This document shows, one piece after another, positions 1-6,483 of a stretch of 11,056 bases of DNA. A program made the translations under genes and the position numbers. The stretch lies in the NCBI GenBank assembly GCA_023425455.1, contig JAFACP010000458.1, positions 1 through 11,056 on the forward strand, written 5' to 3'. The notes under the pieces were generated by a model. The model did not search any database and had not been told where the DNA came from. It saw only the letters and a list, made by a program, of their open reading frames with translations. The stretch comes from Pseudomonadota bacterium. Its GTDB lineage: Bacteria > Pseudomonadota > Gammaproteobacteria > Enterobacterales > Enterobacteriaceae. How positions within the stretch are numbered: position 1 is the first letter of the stretch; every line of letters starts with the position of its first letter.

Positions 1-465
1 GCCATCAGTGACGGAATGACGGGGAGCCTGCACCGCCTGAACCATGCCATTCATCTGCTGTGTGCGGCAACCTGGCTTGGTGGGTTACTGCCGCTCCTGT
101 TCTGTATGCGTCTGGCGAAAGGCCGCAGGCGTAGCGCGGCTATTTATACCATGATGCGTTTTTCTCGTATTGGGCACTACGCCGTCGCTGGCGTGTTGTT
201 AACCGGGGCTGGCAACGTGCTTTTTATTTCCGGGCTTTCGGCTCCGTGGCATTCTGCTTACGGACAGCTCCTGGTGGTAAAATGTGCGCTGGTGGCAATG
301 ATGGTGGCAATTGCGCTGACGAACCGGTATTTTCTGGTGCCACGCTTTCGCCCGGAGGCCGGGTGGGAACAACAGATTTTTATCAGGATGACACAGGCTG
401 AGGTGGTACTTGGTGCACTGGTGCTGGCTGCGGTCAGTCTGTTCGCAACCTGGGAGCCCTTCTGA
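1..465 (+). CDS. copD: CopD family copper resistance membrane protein (YebZ), 3' part
   Basis: The reading frame is open from the first base, so the gene starts upstream. 154 codons are visible before TGA at 463-465, roughly the C-terminal half of a protein that is about 290 residues in E. coli. The visible part is mostly membrane helices: one around [20 protein letters not shown], one in the [18 protein letters not shown] region, one at [17 protein letters not shown], and a last one just before the C-terminus. The His residues in the first helix (15 and 18 of the visible part) are of the kind expected to bind copper. CopD proteins are inner-membrane partners of periplasmic CopC (YobA), taking part in copper handling. 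yebY follows after 13 bases in the same order as the E. coli yobA-yebZ-yebY operon. Family assignment is firm; the copper role rests on family knowledge. Confidence 0.93.
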   Translation, partial: AISDGMTGSLHRLNHAIHLLCAATWLGGLLPLLFCMRLAKGRRRSAAIYTMMRFSRIGHYAVAGVLLTGAGNVLFISGLSAPWHSAYGQLLVVKCALVAMMVAIALTNRYFLVPRFRPEAGWEQQIFIRMTQAEVVLGALVLAAVSLFATWEPF

Positions 466-478
466 CAAGGTAACCGAT

Positions 479-817
479 ATGAACAAGACACTACTTTCAC
501 TCCTACTGCTGGCCTGCACGGGCAGCGCTCTGGCGGCGCCGCAGGTGATTACCGTCAGCCGTTTTGAGGTGGGAAAAGAGAAATGGGCCTTCAACCGCGA
601 AGAGGTAATGTTGACCTGCCGTCCAGGGCATGCGCTGTATGCCATTAATCCCAGCACGCTGGTGCAGTATCCGCTGAACGATGTGGCGCAAAAGCAGGTT
701 GAGAGCGGTAAAAGCAACGGTCAGCCAATCGCGGTGATCCAGATAGACGATCCGCAAAAGCCGGGGCAAAAAATGAGTCTGGCACCGTTTTTGGAACGCG
801 CCAGCAAGCTTTGCTAG
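479..817 (+). CDS. yebY: YebY family (DUF2511) periplasmic protein
   Basis: 112 residues, close to E. coli YebY. The N-terminus [19 protein letters not shown] is a clear signal peptide with an Ala-x-Ala cleavage site before [10 protein letters not shown], so the mature protein of about 93 residues should be periplasmic. Only two Cys remain after cleavage: one in VMLTCRPG and the C-terminal residue, which could form a disulfide. I chose the ATG at 479 because AAGG lies about seven bases upstream (467-470) and the signal peptide begins there; an ATG at 410 in the same frame would place 23 extra residues overlapping copD. It is the last gene of the yobA-copD-yebY copper-related operon and is followed by a hairpin terminator. 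Its molecular function is not evident from the sequence. Confidence 0.95.
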   Translation: MNKTLLSLLLLACTGSALAAPQVITVSRFEVGKEKWAFNREEVMLTCRPGHALYAINPSTLVQYPLNDVAQKQVESGKSNGQPIAVIQIDDPQKPGQKMSLAPFLERASKLC

Positions 818-833
818 GCGCCGGAATATGCAT

Positions 834-874
834 AAAAAAAACCGCAGATACGCTTATGAGTGCTGCGGTTTTTT
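834..874. terminator. Bidirectional terminator of yebY (+) and probably sraC (-)
   Basis: CCGCAG at 842-847 pairs with CTGCGG at 863-868. The stem is flanked by A7 on the left and T6 on the right, so a U-tract follows it on either strand. It lies 16 bases after the yebY stop. A second weak hairpin followed by T8 at about 880-903 may act as a backup on the + strand. Confidence 0.8.
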
Positions 875-945
875 GTTCTGGCTGATGCTCAGGCGTTTTT
901 TTTCTGACCACTTTTGCTGCGGACTGGAAAAGCTGACGCCGTCAT

Positions 946-955
946 CTATTCTTAA
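946..955 (+). promoter_or_regulatory. Sigma-S-type -10 element of sdsR
   Basis: CTATTCTTAA has the C just before the -10 hexamer and the TTAA tail typical of RpoS promoters. It places a start about seven bases downstream, at about 959, where the known 5' end of SdsR begins. There is no good -35 element, as is common for RpoS promoters. SdsR is known to depend strictly on RpoS in E. coli and Salmonella. Confidence 0.75.
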
Positions 956-958
956 AGG

Positions 959-1061
959 GCAAGGCGATTTAGCCTGCATTAATGCCAACTTTTAGCGCAC
1001 GGCTCTCTCCCAAGAGCCATTTCCCTGGACCGAATACAGGAATCGTATTCGGTCTCTTTTT
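959..1061 (+). ncRNA. sdsR: SdsR (RyeB) small regulatory RNA
   Basis: The sequence is recognisable as SdsR: a 5' AAGGCGATTTAGCCTGCATT stretch, an internal GGCTCTCTCCCAAGAGCC hairpin at about 1001-1018, and a terminator with GACCGAATAC (1028-1037) paired to GTATTCGGTC (1045-1054), then a T-rich tail. Its length of about 103 nt matches the known RNA. In E. coli and Salmonella it is a stationary-phase, RpoS-dependent, Hfq-binding RNA that represses targets including mutS, tolC and ompD. Its location beside yebY is conserved. The exact 5' end is inferred from the -10 element. Confidence 0.93.
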
Positions 1062-1276
1062 ATGTACCTTATAAATCATCTTGTTACAAGGCCATATCCG
1101 AATTCATCTGCATCGGTACAGTCAGTGCACCTCCGTTATACCAGAATATATTCGCTTTTGCTCGTCTCTCGTGCGTTTTCGTGGCCTGGCGACGCTTCCC
1201 GGCCTGGATGCGGGAGCAGGGCAGGGTATCCACGACAACGGCTCTCATCTGCTGAGAAAGAACGGAAGGTGAGTTG
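1062..1276. other. Intergenic stretch between sdsR and the YncL-like gene
   Basis: I see no convincing gene on either strand. The longer open frames lack a ribosome binding site and resemble no family I know. The left part holds the candidate sraC promoter (1135-1140, - strand). A short direct repeat, GGCCTGG, occurs twice near 1181 and 1200. Confidence 0.5.
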
Positions 1277-1372
1277 TCAGATCAGATCGAATCTGGCATT
1301 TAGTAAAGCGAACAGCAGAACAGCGCAGGTCAGATTAAGGCACACTACAAAACGGCTGGATACATTCATCAT
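1277..1372 (-). CDS. yncL: Small single-span membrane protein, YncL-like
   Basis: A 31-codon frame ending in TGA at 1277-1279. Two ATGs stand in tandem (1370-1372 and 1367-1369); GAGGGA lies just upstream, with better spacing to the second, which would give 30 residues. The N-terminus MNVSSR is followed by a hydrophobic stretch from FVV to ALLNA with two Cys inside, then a short tail RFDLI. This layout and the MNVSSR start match my memory of E. coli YncL, a 31-residue stress-induced inner-membrane protein, but I could not align them. In E. coli yncL lies elsewhere on the chromosome. A weak sigma-S-like -10 (CTATTAATCT, about 1398-1406, - strand) could drive it. Its function is unknown. Confidence 0.6.
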   Translation of the reverse strand: MMNVSSRFVVCLNLTCAVLLFALLNARFDLI

Positions 1373-1404
1373 ATTCCCTCATAAAAATGCTCCGCAAGAT
1401 TAAT

Positions 1405-1449
1405 AGAAAAACGAAACACGGTAACCTACTAATAAAAGGTGTTACCGTG
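1405..1449 (-). terminator. Terminator of the broken diguanylate cyclase gene
   Basis: CACGGTAAC (1417-1425) and GTTACCGTG (1441-1449) form a perfect 9-bp stem with a 15-base loop. On the - strand the stem is followed by TTTCGTTTTT. It lies 30 bases downstream of the stop codon at 1479. It also sits upstream of the YncL-like gene, so it separates the two units. Confidence 0.65.
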
Positions 1450-1478
1450 GTGAATAAATAGCTATTATTCTCGTTTGT

Positions 1479-2565
1479 CTACTGGCAGCTCAGGAACTCT
1501 ACCTTGTTTCTGCCGGTATTTTTTGCGCAATACAGGGCTTTGTCCGCTCTGGTGTAAATATCATCGACATGCTTGTCGCTGTCACTTATTGCAGTGAATC
1601 CAATACTGGCAGTAAAGGTTATGGTTTCATTATAATAGTGAATCACAATTTCGCTGATTAACTCTCTTATTGCATTGTAGAAATTCGATGCGGATGAAGA
1701 TGATAGGTCTGAAGAGGTGATTAAAGCAAACTCTTCACCACCTATCCTGGCGAAAAAGTAACTTTGAGGGATCGTATTGACAATCTGCTTTGATATCTCT
1801 TTCAATACGACATCGCCGGCATCATGCCCATATTTATCATTAAGCTGTTTAAAACGGTCGACATCCATTATGCCGAAATAAAATACCTGTTTGTCGTTTT
1901 TATATGCATGCATTTTTTCGTAGATAAATTTATTAAATTCCCGGCGATTAGGTATATCGGTTAAGTAGTCGGTAGAGGCGATTTTTTGCATCTCCATGAT
2001 TTGCAGATGTAATGAGATGTTGAGCGCGATCCAGTTAGCCAGGCATTGCAGTTTTACCGCCTGCATTTCAGTGTAGTGATGCTTACCTGCGTGCCCGACA
2101 TTTAATGTGCCGATGCAGGTGTTGGCAACCAGAAGAGGGGCATCAGGTTTGTAAGCCATGTTCTGACAGCATTCGACAGTCGATTTCATGTGATTTGCTC
2201 AGGTCGTCACAGATCATCAGTTTTTTGTTTTTATAGGCTCTGCCGACAAAAGAGTTATCGACGGGAACCATAAAATTAAGCGGGATAGCCTGGTTGCCAG
2301 AGAGGGATTATAACTCTAACTGTTGGGTATCGGCCTTAATAGTCAGACTGACTCTGTCCGCATAGAATAAGACGTTGATCCACTCAGCAAAGGTGTTCAG
2401 CACCGTCTGCAGAGACTGCGCTTCCGAGAGCTTTTGAATAAAAGCCGCAGGCAGCGTTAAGGTATAATTCCCGTCATTCCCGGCAAGTAATTCCTGCGGG
2501 TCATATTCTCTTTCATAATCCATAAGAACATCCGTTAAACGGGGGGCCAGGTCTGTTTTACACAT
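1479..2565 (-). pseudogene. GAF-GGDEF diguanylate cyclase, disrupted
   Basis: The - strand encodes a GAF-type sensor region followed by a GGDEF domain, in pieces. The N-terminal piece starts at ATG 2563-2565 and ends at an in-frame TAA (2308-2310). The same frame then continues with GAF-like protein (NQAIPLNFMVPVDNSFVGRA) to a TGA at 2143-2145. The match moves to another frame there (APLLVANTCIGTLNVG) and runs to the end at 1479. So there is one nonsense codon and one frameshift near 2141-2152. The GGDEF domain has its signature parts: DYLTDIPNRREF, MDVDRFKQLND, ARIGGEEFAL, TASIGFT, RADKALYCAKN. No RxxD inhibitory site precedes GGEEF. An ATG at 2187-2189 could restart translation of 236 residues, but it has no good ribosome binding site and begins inside the GAF. 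An intact enzyme would make cyclic di-GMP. The true start is uncertain; an in-frame GTG at 2676 is the alternative. Confidence 0.8.
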
Positions 2566-2679
2566 CTGCGCAGGCTGAGGGCTGCGCCATTTGTTGCATT
2601 CAGTGTAGCACTTACCCTGTCTGGCATGATTTTTTTGTAGGGTTTTCAATGGTTTTTTAAGTGAAATTACAAGCACAAA

Positions 2680-2708
2680 TGAGTATCAGGGGGTATTTGC
2701 ACTGGCAA
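2680..2708 (-). promoter_or_regulatory. Candidate promoter of the diguanylate cyclase pseudogene
   Basis: TTGCCA (2703-2708) and TACTCA (2680-2685), read on the - strand, are 17 bases apart, and TGA just before the -10 fits an extended -10. A start near 2673 would give a leader of about 108 nt. The -10 is weak, so this is only a suggestion. Confidence 0.3.
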
Positions 2709-2766
2709 AATGGTGACGGGTGAACGCATTCGCTGGGTCTGCAGACGCAAACTGGCAGGGTTTTCT

Positions 2767-2798
2767 CCCTGTCACGCCCGGGAGACGGCGTAACAGGG
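2767..2798. repeat. Strong inverted repeat downstream of the VirK-like gene
   Basis: CCCTGTCACGCC (2767-2778) pairs with GGCGTAACAGGG (2787-2798): 12 pairs including one G-U, with an 8-base loop. It begins 53 bases beyond the VirK-like stop. There is no T-run after it on either strand, so it is not a standard intrinsic terminator; it may protect the 3' end of the mRNA or act as a factor-assisted stop. Confidence 0.55.
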
Positions 2799-2851
2799 GG
2801 AACGCGCGCGGTCCGGTCTTCCGGTTGTCGCCCGTGTTGATAGTCTTAAAG

Positions 2852-3793
2852 TTAAAAGCGGGCCGTCACTGAGGCTTCTATCTCATCAAGCAGTTCGAAA
2901 CGGCGACGATATTCGGCGCGCTTCTTACTGGCAATCTCTTCAGGCGATTTACGCTCCAGCTTTAACGGAAGCTGCCAGCGGAAGGATGACTGCTTTTTCC
3001 CGTCAATTGACGCCCAGAACTCATCATAGCTGGCATGGAAATGGCGGCCTTTACTTAACCGATACCGCAGGGCGCGAAAAACATGCCCCTCATCGCTGAC
3101 GGCAAAGATGGCATTAATGTTCGACTGTGTCGCGAGCTGCATAACCACCTCCATCAGTATCCGTTTCGGAAACAGTCCGTGGCAGGCGCGGGTCGCGAGT
3201 TTAATGGTATCGCGCGACACGCTACGGCGCGGCCCTTGCAGACCACCAATCAGCAGCACTGGTAGACCATTCTCGCGCGCCACCGAGAAGGTCAGGCTGG
3301 CGAGCAGCGTGTTTTCATTGTCGCGCAGCCACAATGTGCTCTCGCCTTCGCGCTCAGCCTTGCCGGCAGAGGAGGCGTTGACGGTATAACACACCTCATT
3401 TTTGGCATGAAACGAGACGATGAGTTGCTCCTGCGGATCGGTCAGCGCGCGGCGCAGCGCGCTATCTTTCAGCGAATCCAGCCACTGGTAGTGATTAATA
3501 ATGGCCTCGGAACGGTCGTGGGCATTGAGACCGCGCATCAGATACTGACGATGGGTCTTACTCGGTAACGTGATCTGCGAGGTCAGCAGTCTGTCAAAAT
3601 CATCACGGCGCGACAGGGCATCCAGCATGCGCTGTGTTGACGACCAAAAAAGGAGAGAGCGCAGCAGGAATTTCAGTCGATAATCGCGCTTTGTCCAGAT
3701 GGGGCCTGGAACCAGCGTCCCTTTAACCAGATCGGCAATGACATGAGTACGATGCGTATCTGCCACATCGGTTTGCAGGTGGGTATTTGACAC
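2852..3793 (-). CDS. VirK/YbjX family (DUF535) protein
   Basis: 313 residues, typical of the family. Family-like stretches include TKRDYRLKFLLRSLLFW near the N-terminus, the middle part TLLASLTFSVARENGLPVLLIGGLQG, and the C-terminal LRYRLSKGRHFHASYDEFWAS. There is no signal peptide and no clear membrane span, so it is probably cytoplasmic. The start is GTG at 3791-3793, supported by GGAG about ten bases upstream; there is no nearby in-frame ATG. In Salmonella, members such as virK and ybjX belong to the PhoP regulon and are linked to survival in hosts and resistance to antimicrobial peptides, but the biochemical activity is unknown. A PhoP-box-like repeat lies in the upstream region. It stands alone, divergent from pphA, at a place where E. 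coli has no such gene. I do not assign virK rather than ybjX. Confidence 0.85.
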   Translation of the reverse strand: MSNTHLQTDVADTHRTHVIADLVKGTLVPGPIWTKRDYRLKFLLRSLLFWSSTQRMLDALSRRDDFDRLLTSQITLPSKTHRQYLMRGLNAHDRSEAIINHYQWLDSLKDSALRRALTDPQEQLIVSFHAKNEVCYTVNASSAGKAEREGESTLWLRDNENTLLASLTFSVARENGLPVLLIGGLQGPRRSVSRDTIKLATRACHGLFPKRILMEVVMQLATQSNINAIFAVSDEGHVFRALRYRLSKGRHFHASYDEFWASIDGKKQSSFRWQLPLKLERKSPEEIASKKRAEYRRRFELLDEIEASVTARF

Positions 3794-3823
3794 GGGGCGA
3801 GCTCTCCATTTTTTTCAGCGCTT

Positions 3824-3852
3824 ATTTTAAAGAGCGCGAGAACACGAATTAA
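3824..3852 (-). promoter_or_regulatory. Candidate promoter of the VirK-like gene
   Basis: Read on the - strand, TTAATT (3847-3852) is followed after 17 bases by TAAAAT (3824-3829), which matches five of six -10 consensus positions. A start near 3817 gives a leader of about 24 nt before the GTG at 3793, enough for the GGAG site. The -35 is weak, which would suit an activator-dependent promoter. Confidence 0.45.
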
Positions 3853-3860
3853 GAGCGCGA
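3830..3860 (-). repeat. Direct repeat bracketing the VirK-like promoter
   Basis: AAGAGCGCGA occurs at 3830-3839 and again at 3851-3860, 21 bases apart, about two helical turns. The first copy abuts the candidate -10 and the second overlaps the -35. A partial copy (AAGAGCG) is at 3904-3910. This arrangement would suit a regulator binding as a dimer, but I do not recognise the motif. Confidence 0.45.
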
Positions 3861-3878
3861 AGCACTTTATTTTCATTT

Positions 3879-3895
3879 GGTTTACTCTTTGTTTG
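3879..3895 (+). promoter_or_regulatory. PhoP-box-like direct repeat
   Basis: GGTTTA (3879-3884), five bases, then TGTTTG (3890-3895) matches the (G/T)GTTTA-N5-(G/T)GTTTA PhoP box in 11 of 12 key positions. It is written on the + strand and lies between the VirK-like gene and pphA. It is about 50 bases upstream of the VirK-like -10, in reverse orientation, and 56 bases upstream of the pphA -10. Neither distance is the classic one, where the box replaces the -35. Confidence 0.5.
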
Positions 3896-3951
3896 GGTTT
3901 GTGAAGAGCGAAATAACAAGACGGGGTAGGGGATGACTTCGCAGACGCAGC

Positions 3952-3957
3952 TATACT
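3952..3957 (+). promoter_or_regulatory. Candidate -10 element of pphA
   Basis: TATACT preceded by C (CTATACTTG) fits a sigma-S or sigma-70 -10 element. No -35 is visible at the right distance. Transcription would start near 3964, giving a leader of only about ten bases that consists mainly of the ribosome binding site GGAGG (3965-3969). Confidence 0.4.
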
Positions 3958-3973
3958 TGTCAATGGAGGAGCT

Positions 3974-4618
3974 ATGTATCAGCGCATTGCAGGTGAAGTA
4001 TGGCGACATATTTGGGTTGTCGGCGATATCCATGGCTGTTATCAATGCCTTATGGATGAGCTGCAGCGTCGCCAGTTTATGCCAGAGCGTGATTTGCTTA
4101 TCTCGGTTGGCGATATTATTGACCGCGGGCCGGACAGCGTTAAATGTTTGCAGCTGCTGCATCAAAACTGGTTCCGCGCGGTCCGTGGCAATCACGAGCA
4201 AATGGCACTCGACAGCATAAAAAATAATGATTTCGCACTCTGGACGTTAAACGGGGGAATGTGGTTCACCCGACTTGAGCCTGAACAACAGAAATTAGCG
4301 CTTACTCTTCTGGAGGAATGCAGGGCCTTACCGCATATTATTGAAATAACCTGTCAAAATGGGCTGAATATTATCGCCCATGCGGATTATCCTGCAGCGG
4401 AATATGGATGGAATACACCCGTCAATGCGCAACGCGTATTGTGGGACCGCGAGCGTCTGACGGGGTTTATGATCGGCAAAGGGACAGGAATTGAGGGGGC
4501 CGATCACTTCTGGTTCGGTCATACTCCGGTCGATAAACGTTATGATTTTAACAACCTGCACTATATCGATACCGGGGCGGTTTTTGGCGGGTTTTTGACG
4601 CTGGTTCAGTTACAGTAA
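3974..4618 (+). CDS. pphA: Serine/threonine-protein phosphatase 1 (PPP family)
   Basis: 214 residues with the full metallophosphoesterase signature of the PPP family: GDIHG at residues 17-21, GDIIDRG at 46-52 and GNHE at 72-75, followed by AHAD and FGHTP, which supply further metal-binding His residues. These bind two metal ions that activate water to remove phosphate from Ser/Thr (and some Tyr or His) of proteins. E. coli PphA (PrpA) is linked to signalling after protein misfolding. It has no signal peptide and should be cytoplasmic. The ATG at 3974 is preceded by GGAGG four bases away. It faces yebV across a shared terminator and is divergent from the VirK-like gene; in E. coli this side of pphA carries sdsR directly. 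Confidence 0.95.
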   Translation: MYQRIAGEVWRHIWVVGDIHGCYQCLMDELQRRQFMPERDLLISVGDIIDRGPDSVKCLQLLHQNWFRAVRGNHEQMALDSIKNNDFALWTLNGGMWFTRLEPEQQKLALTLLEECRALPHIIEITCQNGLNIIAHADYPAAEYGWNTPVNAQRVLWDRERLTGFMIGKGTGIEGADHFWFGHTPVDKRYDFNNLHYIDTGAVFGGFLTLVQLQ

Positions 4619-4623
4619 TAAAT

Positions 4624-4643
4624 AACCCGCCTTCGGGCGGGTT
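4624..4643. terminator. Bidirectional terminator between pphA and yebV
   Basis: AACCCGCC and GGCGGGTT form a perfect 8-bp stem around a TTCG tetraloop. It lies six bases after the pphA stop and ten bases beyond the yebV stop. The downstream T-rich stretch is better on the - strand (TTATTTATT) than on the + strand (CTCTTC). Confidence 0.8.
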
Positions 4644-4652
4644 CTCTTCAGG

Positions 4653-4892
4653 TCAGGCAAGACGCATGACCCAGGCATCGGTATTACGATCGTAGTGCTC
4701 ACGGTAAAGAACAGAGTGTTCGCCATCAAGAATCGCCGGGACGCTGGTGTCGGCATCCCAGGCATCCAGTTGCATACACAGGTCGGGGTCGGATTTGCAG
4801 GGGATGCTTAACGTTCGATCGCCCTGCGTCTCGCCGCGCAATTCCGCGTCGTCAATTTCAAAAGCGCCAATACGCACGCTGGTTTTGGTCAT
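4653..4892 (-). CDS. yebV: YebV family small protein (DUF1480)
   Basis: 79 residues, one more than E. coli YebV as I recall it, with the recognisable parts VRIGAFEIDDAELRGE, LSIPCKSDPDLCMQLDAWD and the C-terminal DAWVMRLA. It is acidic, soluble and lacks a signal peptide, so it should be cytoplasmic. The ATG at 4890-4892 has GGAG six bases upstream. The gene lies between pphA and rsmF as in E. coli, but the small gene yebW that follows yebV there is missing here. The function is unknown. Confidence 0.93.
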   Translation of the reverse strand: MTKTSVRIGAFEIDDAELRGETQGDRTLSIPCKSDPDLCMQLDAWDADTSVPAILDGEHSVLYREHYDRNTDAWVMRLA

Positions 4893-4920
4893 GATGCTCT
4901 CCGGGTTTAGGTTAAGACTC

Positions 4921-4944
4921 TGGTATGACCAGTAAGGTCATCCA
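4921..4944. repeat. Inverted repeat in the yebV upstream region
   Basis: ATGACC (4925-4930) and GGTCAT (4936-4941) are separated by five bases, and TGG/CCA on the outside extend the pairing with one bulged base. It lies 29 bases upstream of the yebV start, where a promoter is expected, so it may be an operator. A transcript hairpin is the alternative. Confidence 0.4.
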
Positions 4945-4996
4945 TTTTTTAGCCTAGACAAGGCACGCCAGTTCGCCAGTAAAAAAATGCGCTTTT

Positions 4997-6439
4997 TTAG
5001 TCGCCGAGAACGTTACCGGTAAACAGACGGCCGTCGCGTACCAGCTCTCGCGGGTAACTGTTTTTCAGTCTTGAACCGACTTTCTTTGCCATTCCAAGCG
5101 GATAGCCCTGATAGGTGACGATCGTCTCATCCTGCTGCGGCACCTCTTGTGGATAGACATCACGACCGCGATACCACTCTTCAGCCTGCTGGTGGTTCAG
5201 GGCAAAGGTATTGTGCTCACCCGCGAGGGCAATGACCGCCTCGTGCTGCCAGCGATAGCCTTTGTTGTGCACTTCAGCCAGACGAACACCCATTCGCGAG
5301 AAACGGACTTTGCCAATCAGGGCTTCAATACTGGCGGGAAAAAGCCAGATCTCTTTGTCGCGCATCCAGAGATGCAGGTTATCGTCCCACAAAAGCCCGA
5401 CTTTACGGGCCGCGGCCTCGACCTGCGCAGCCTCACGACCACGCAGAGGGGAGAAGGGAAATGAGCCCACTTTGAAGGTCGGGGCGGGAAGCGGTGCGAC
5501 TGCCCGGGTTTTACGCAGACGCGCAACAAAGAAACCCTCGCAATCATAAATTTGCGGGAAAACATGCAGGAACCCTTCCGGGGTGATGGCCTCCTGCGCA
5601 GAAGCAAAGAGCGTATCCAGCGGCAAAAACTCCACGGCATCCGGGTAGTGGGCTTTCAGCCACAGGCAGACCTCTTCGTTCTCGTCACGGTTTAAGGTAC
5701 AGGTGGAGTAAACCAGCGTACCGCCGGGCCGCAAGGCGTGAAAGGCGCTGGCGATCAGCTCGCGTTGAGTGGCGGCAATATCAAGATTGCTCTGCACTGA
5801 CCAGTTTTTTAAGGCATCCGGATCCTTGCGCACCACACCTTCTCCCGAGCAGGGGGCATCCAGCAGTATTGCATCAAACGCTTCCGGTAACGCGGCGCCA
5901 AACACCCGACCGTCGAAGTGAGTCAGCGCCACGTTGCGGATGCCGCAGCGGCTAATATTGGCATGTAACACTTTGACCCGGCTGGCCGAAAACTCATTGG
6001 CGAGGATCGCACCGCGATTTTCCATACGTGAGGCAATCTGGGTGGTTTTTGAACCGGGGGCCGCGGCAACGTCCATCACCCGTTCCGGTTGATTGCCGTC
6101 CGCGAACAGCGCCGCGACCGGCAGCATAGAACTGGCTTCCTGAATATAAAACAGGCCACTCAGGTGTTCGGCTGTGCTGCCAAGCGGCAGTGCATCTTCA
6201 TCATCACGCTCGATCCAGAAACCTTCGTCGCACCAGGGAACCGGGGTGAGTTGCCAGCGATAGGGCGACACCAGCGCCAGAAAATCGCTGACGCTAATCT
6301 TCAGCGTATTGACGCGAATACTGCGACGCAGCGGGCGCTGGCAGGCAGCGACAAAGTCGTCAAAAGCGAGATGAGAGGGGAGCACCTCGCGCATCTGCGC
6401 AAGGAATTGTTCAGGAAGATATACGGAGTTTTGAGCCAC
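4997..6439 (-). CDS. rsmF: 16S rRNA (cytosine-1407-C5)-methyltransferase RsmF
   Basis: 480 residues from the GTG at 6437-6439, against 479 for E. coli RsmF (YebU). It transfers a methyl group from S-adenosylmethionine to C5 of C1407 in 16S rRNA in the small subunit. The methyltransferase core carries the SAM-binding [10 protein letters not shown] (about 123-132), DAPCSGEG with Cys197, and YSTCTLN with Cys247, the usual pair of catalytic cysteines in RsmB/NSUN enzymes. The C-terminal third is the RsmF-specific RNA-binding part. I prefer the GTG start because E. coli RsmF begins at the same place (MAQ); an in-frame ATG at 6458-6460 would add seven residues, and neither start has a strong ribosome binding site. 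It lies downstream of letB with a hairpin in between. An A/T-rich hairpin right after the stop (about 4981-4998) may terminate it. Confidence 0.96.
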   Translation of the reverse strand: MAQNSVYLPEQFLAQMREVLPSHLAFDDFVAACQRPLRRSIRVNTLKISVSDFLALVSPYRWQLTPVPWCDEGFWIERDDEDALPLGSTAEHLSGLFYIQEASSMLPVAALFADGNQPERVMDVAAAPGSKTTQIASRMENRGAILANEFSASRVKVLHANISRCGIRNVALTHFDGRVFGAALPEAFDAILLDAPCSGEGVVRKDPDALKNWSVQSNLDIAATQRELIASAFHALRPGGTLVYSTCTLNRDENEEVCLWLKAHYPDAVEFLPLDTLFASAQEAITPEGFLHVFPQIYDCEGFFVARLRKTRAVAPLPAPTFKVGSFPFSPLRGREAAQVEAAARKVGLLWDDNLHLWMRDKEIWLFPASIEALIGKVRFSRMGVRLAEVHNKGYRWQHEAVIALAGEHNTFALNHQQAEEWYRGRDVYPQEVPQQDETIVTYQGYPLGMAKKVGSRLKNSYPRELVRDGRLFTGNVLGD

Positions 6440-6483
6440 GGGCACACCACAGGGAAACATTCAGGCGCGCAGTGTAACATAAA

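Larger units (their letters stand above)
833..1128 (-). ncRNA. sraC: Probable SraC (RyeA) RNA antisense to SdsR
   Basis: In E. coli a longer RNA, SraC/RyeA, is made from the opposite strand and contains the full complement of SdsR. Here a - strand extended -10 (TGG then TATAAC, covering 1135-1140) would start transcription near 1128. The bidirectional hairpin next to yebY would stop it near 833. The resulting ~295 nt is somewhat longer than the 249-275 nt reported in E. coli. Presence is inferred from conserved context plus these two signals; both ends are approximate. Confidence 0.5.

Noticed and set aside
199..717. Long - strand open frame opposite copD and yebY
   Set aside because: It is the shadow of two well-recognised genes and shows no domain or start signal of its own.
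1081..1247. Short - strand frame of about 54 codons (MRAVVVDTLPC...)
   Set aside because: There is no ribosome binding site, its composition is rich in Arg/Ala without a recognisable family, and it crosses the candidate sraC promoter.
1062..1403. + strand frame of 113 codons through the gap right of sdsR
   Set aside because: It begins at the tail of the SdsR terminator, lacks a ribosome binding site, runs antisense to the YncL-like gene and resembles nothing known.
3673..3876. Small - strand frame starting MKIKCFALLIRVLALFK, overlapping the VirK-like gene
   Set aside because: It looks like a leader peptide, but no ribosome binding site precedes it. Its ATG (3876) lies upstream of the predicted transcript start, and most of the frame is the VirK-like gene read out of frame.
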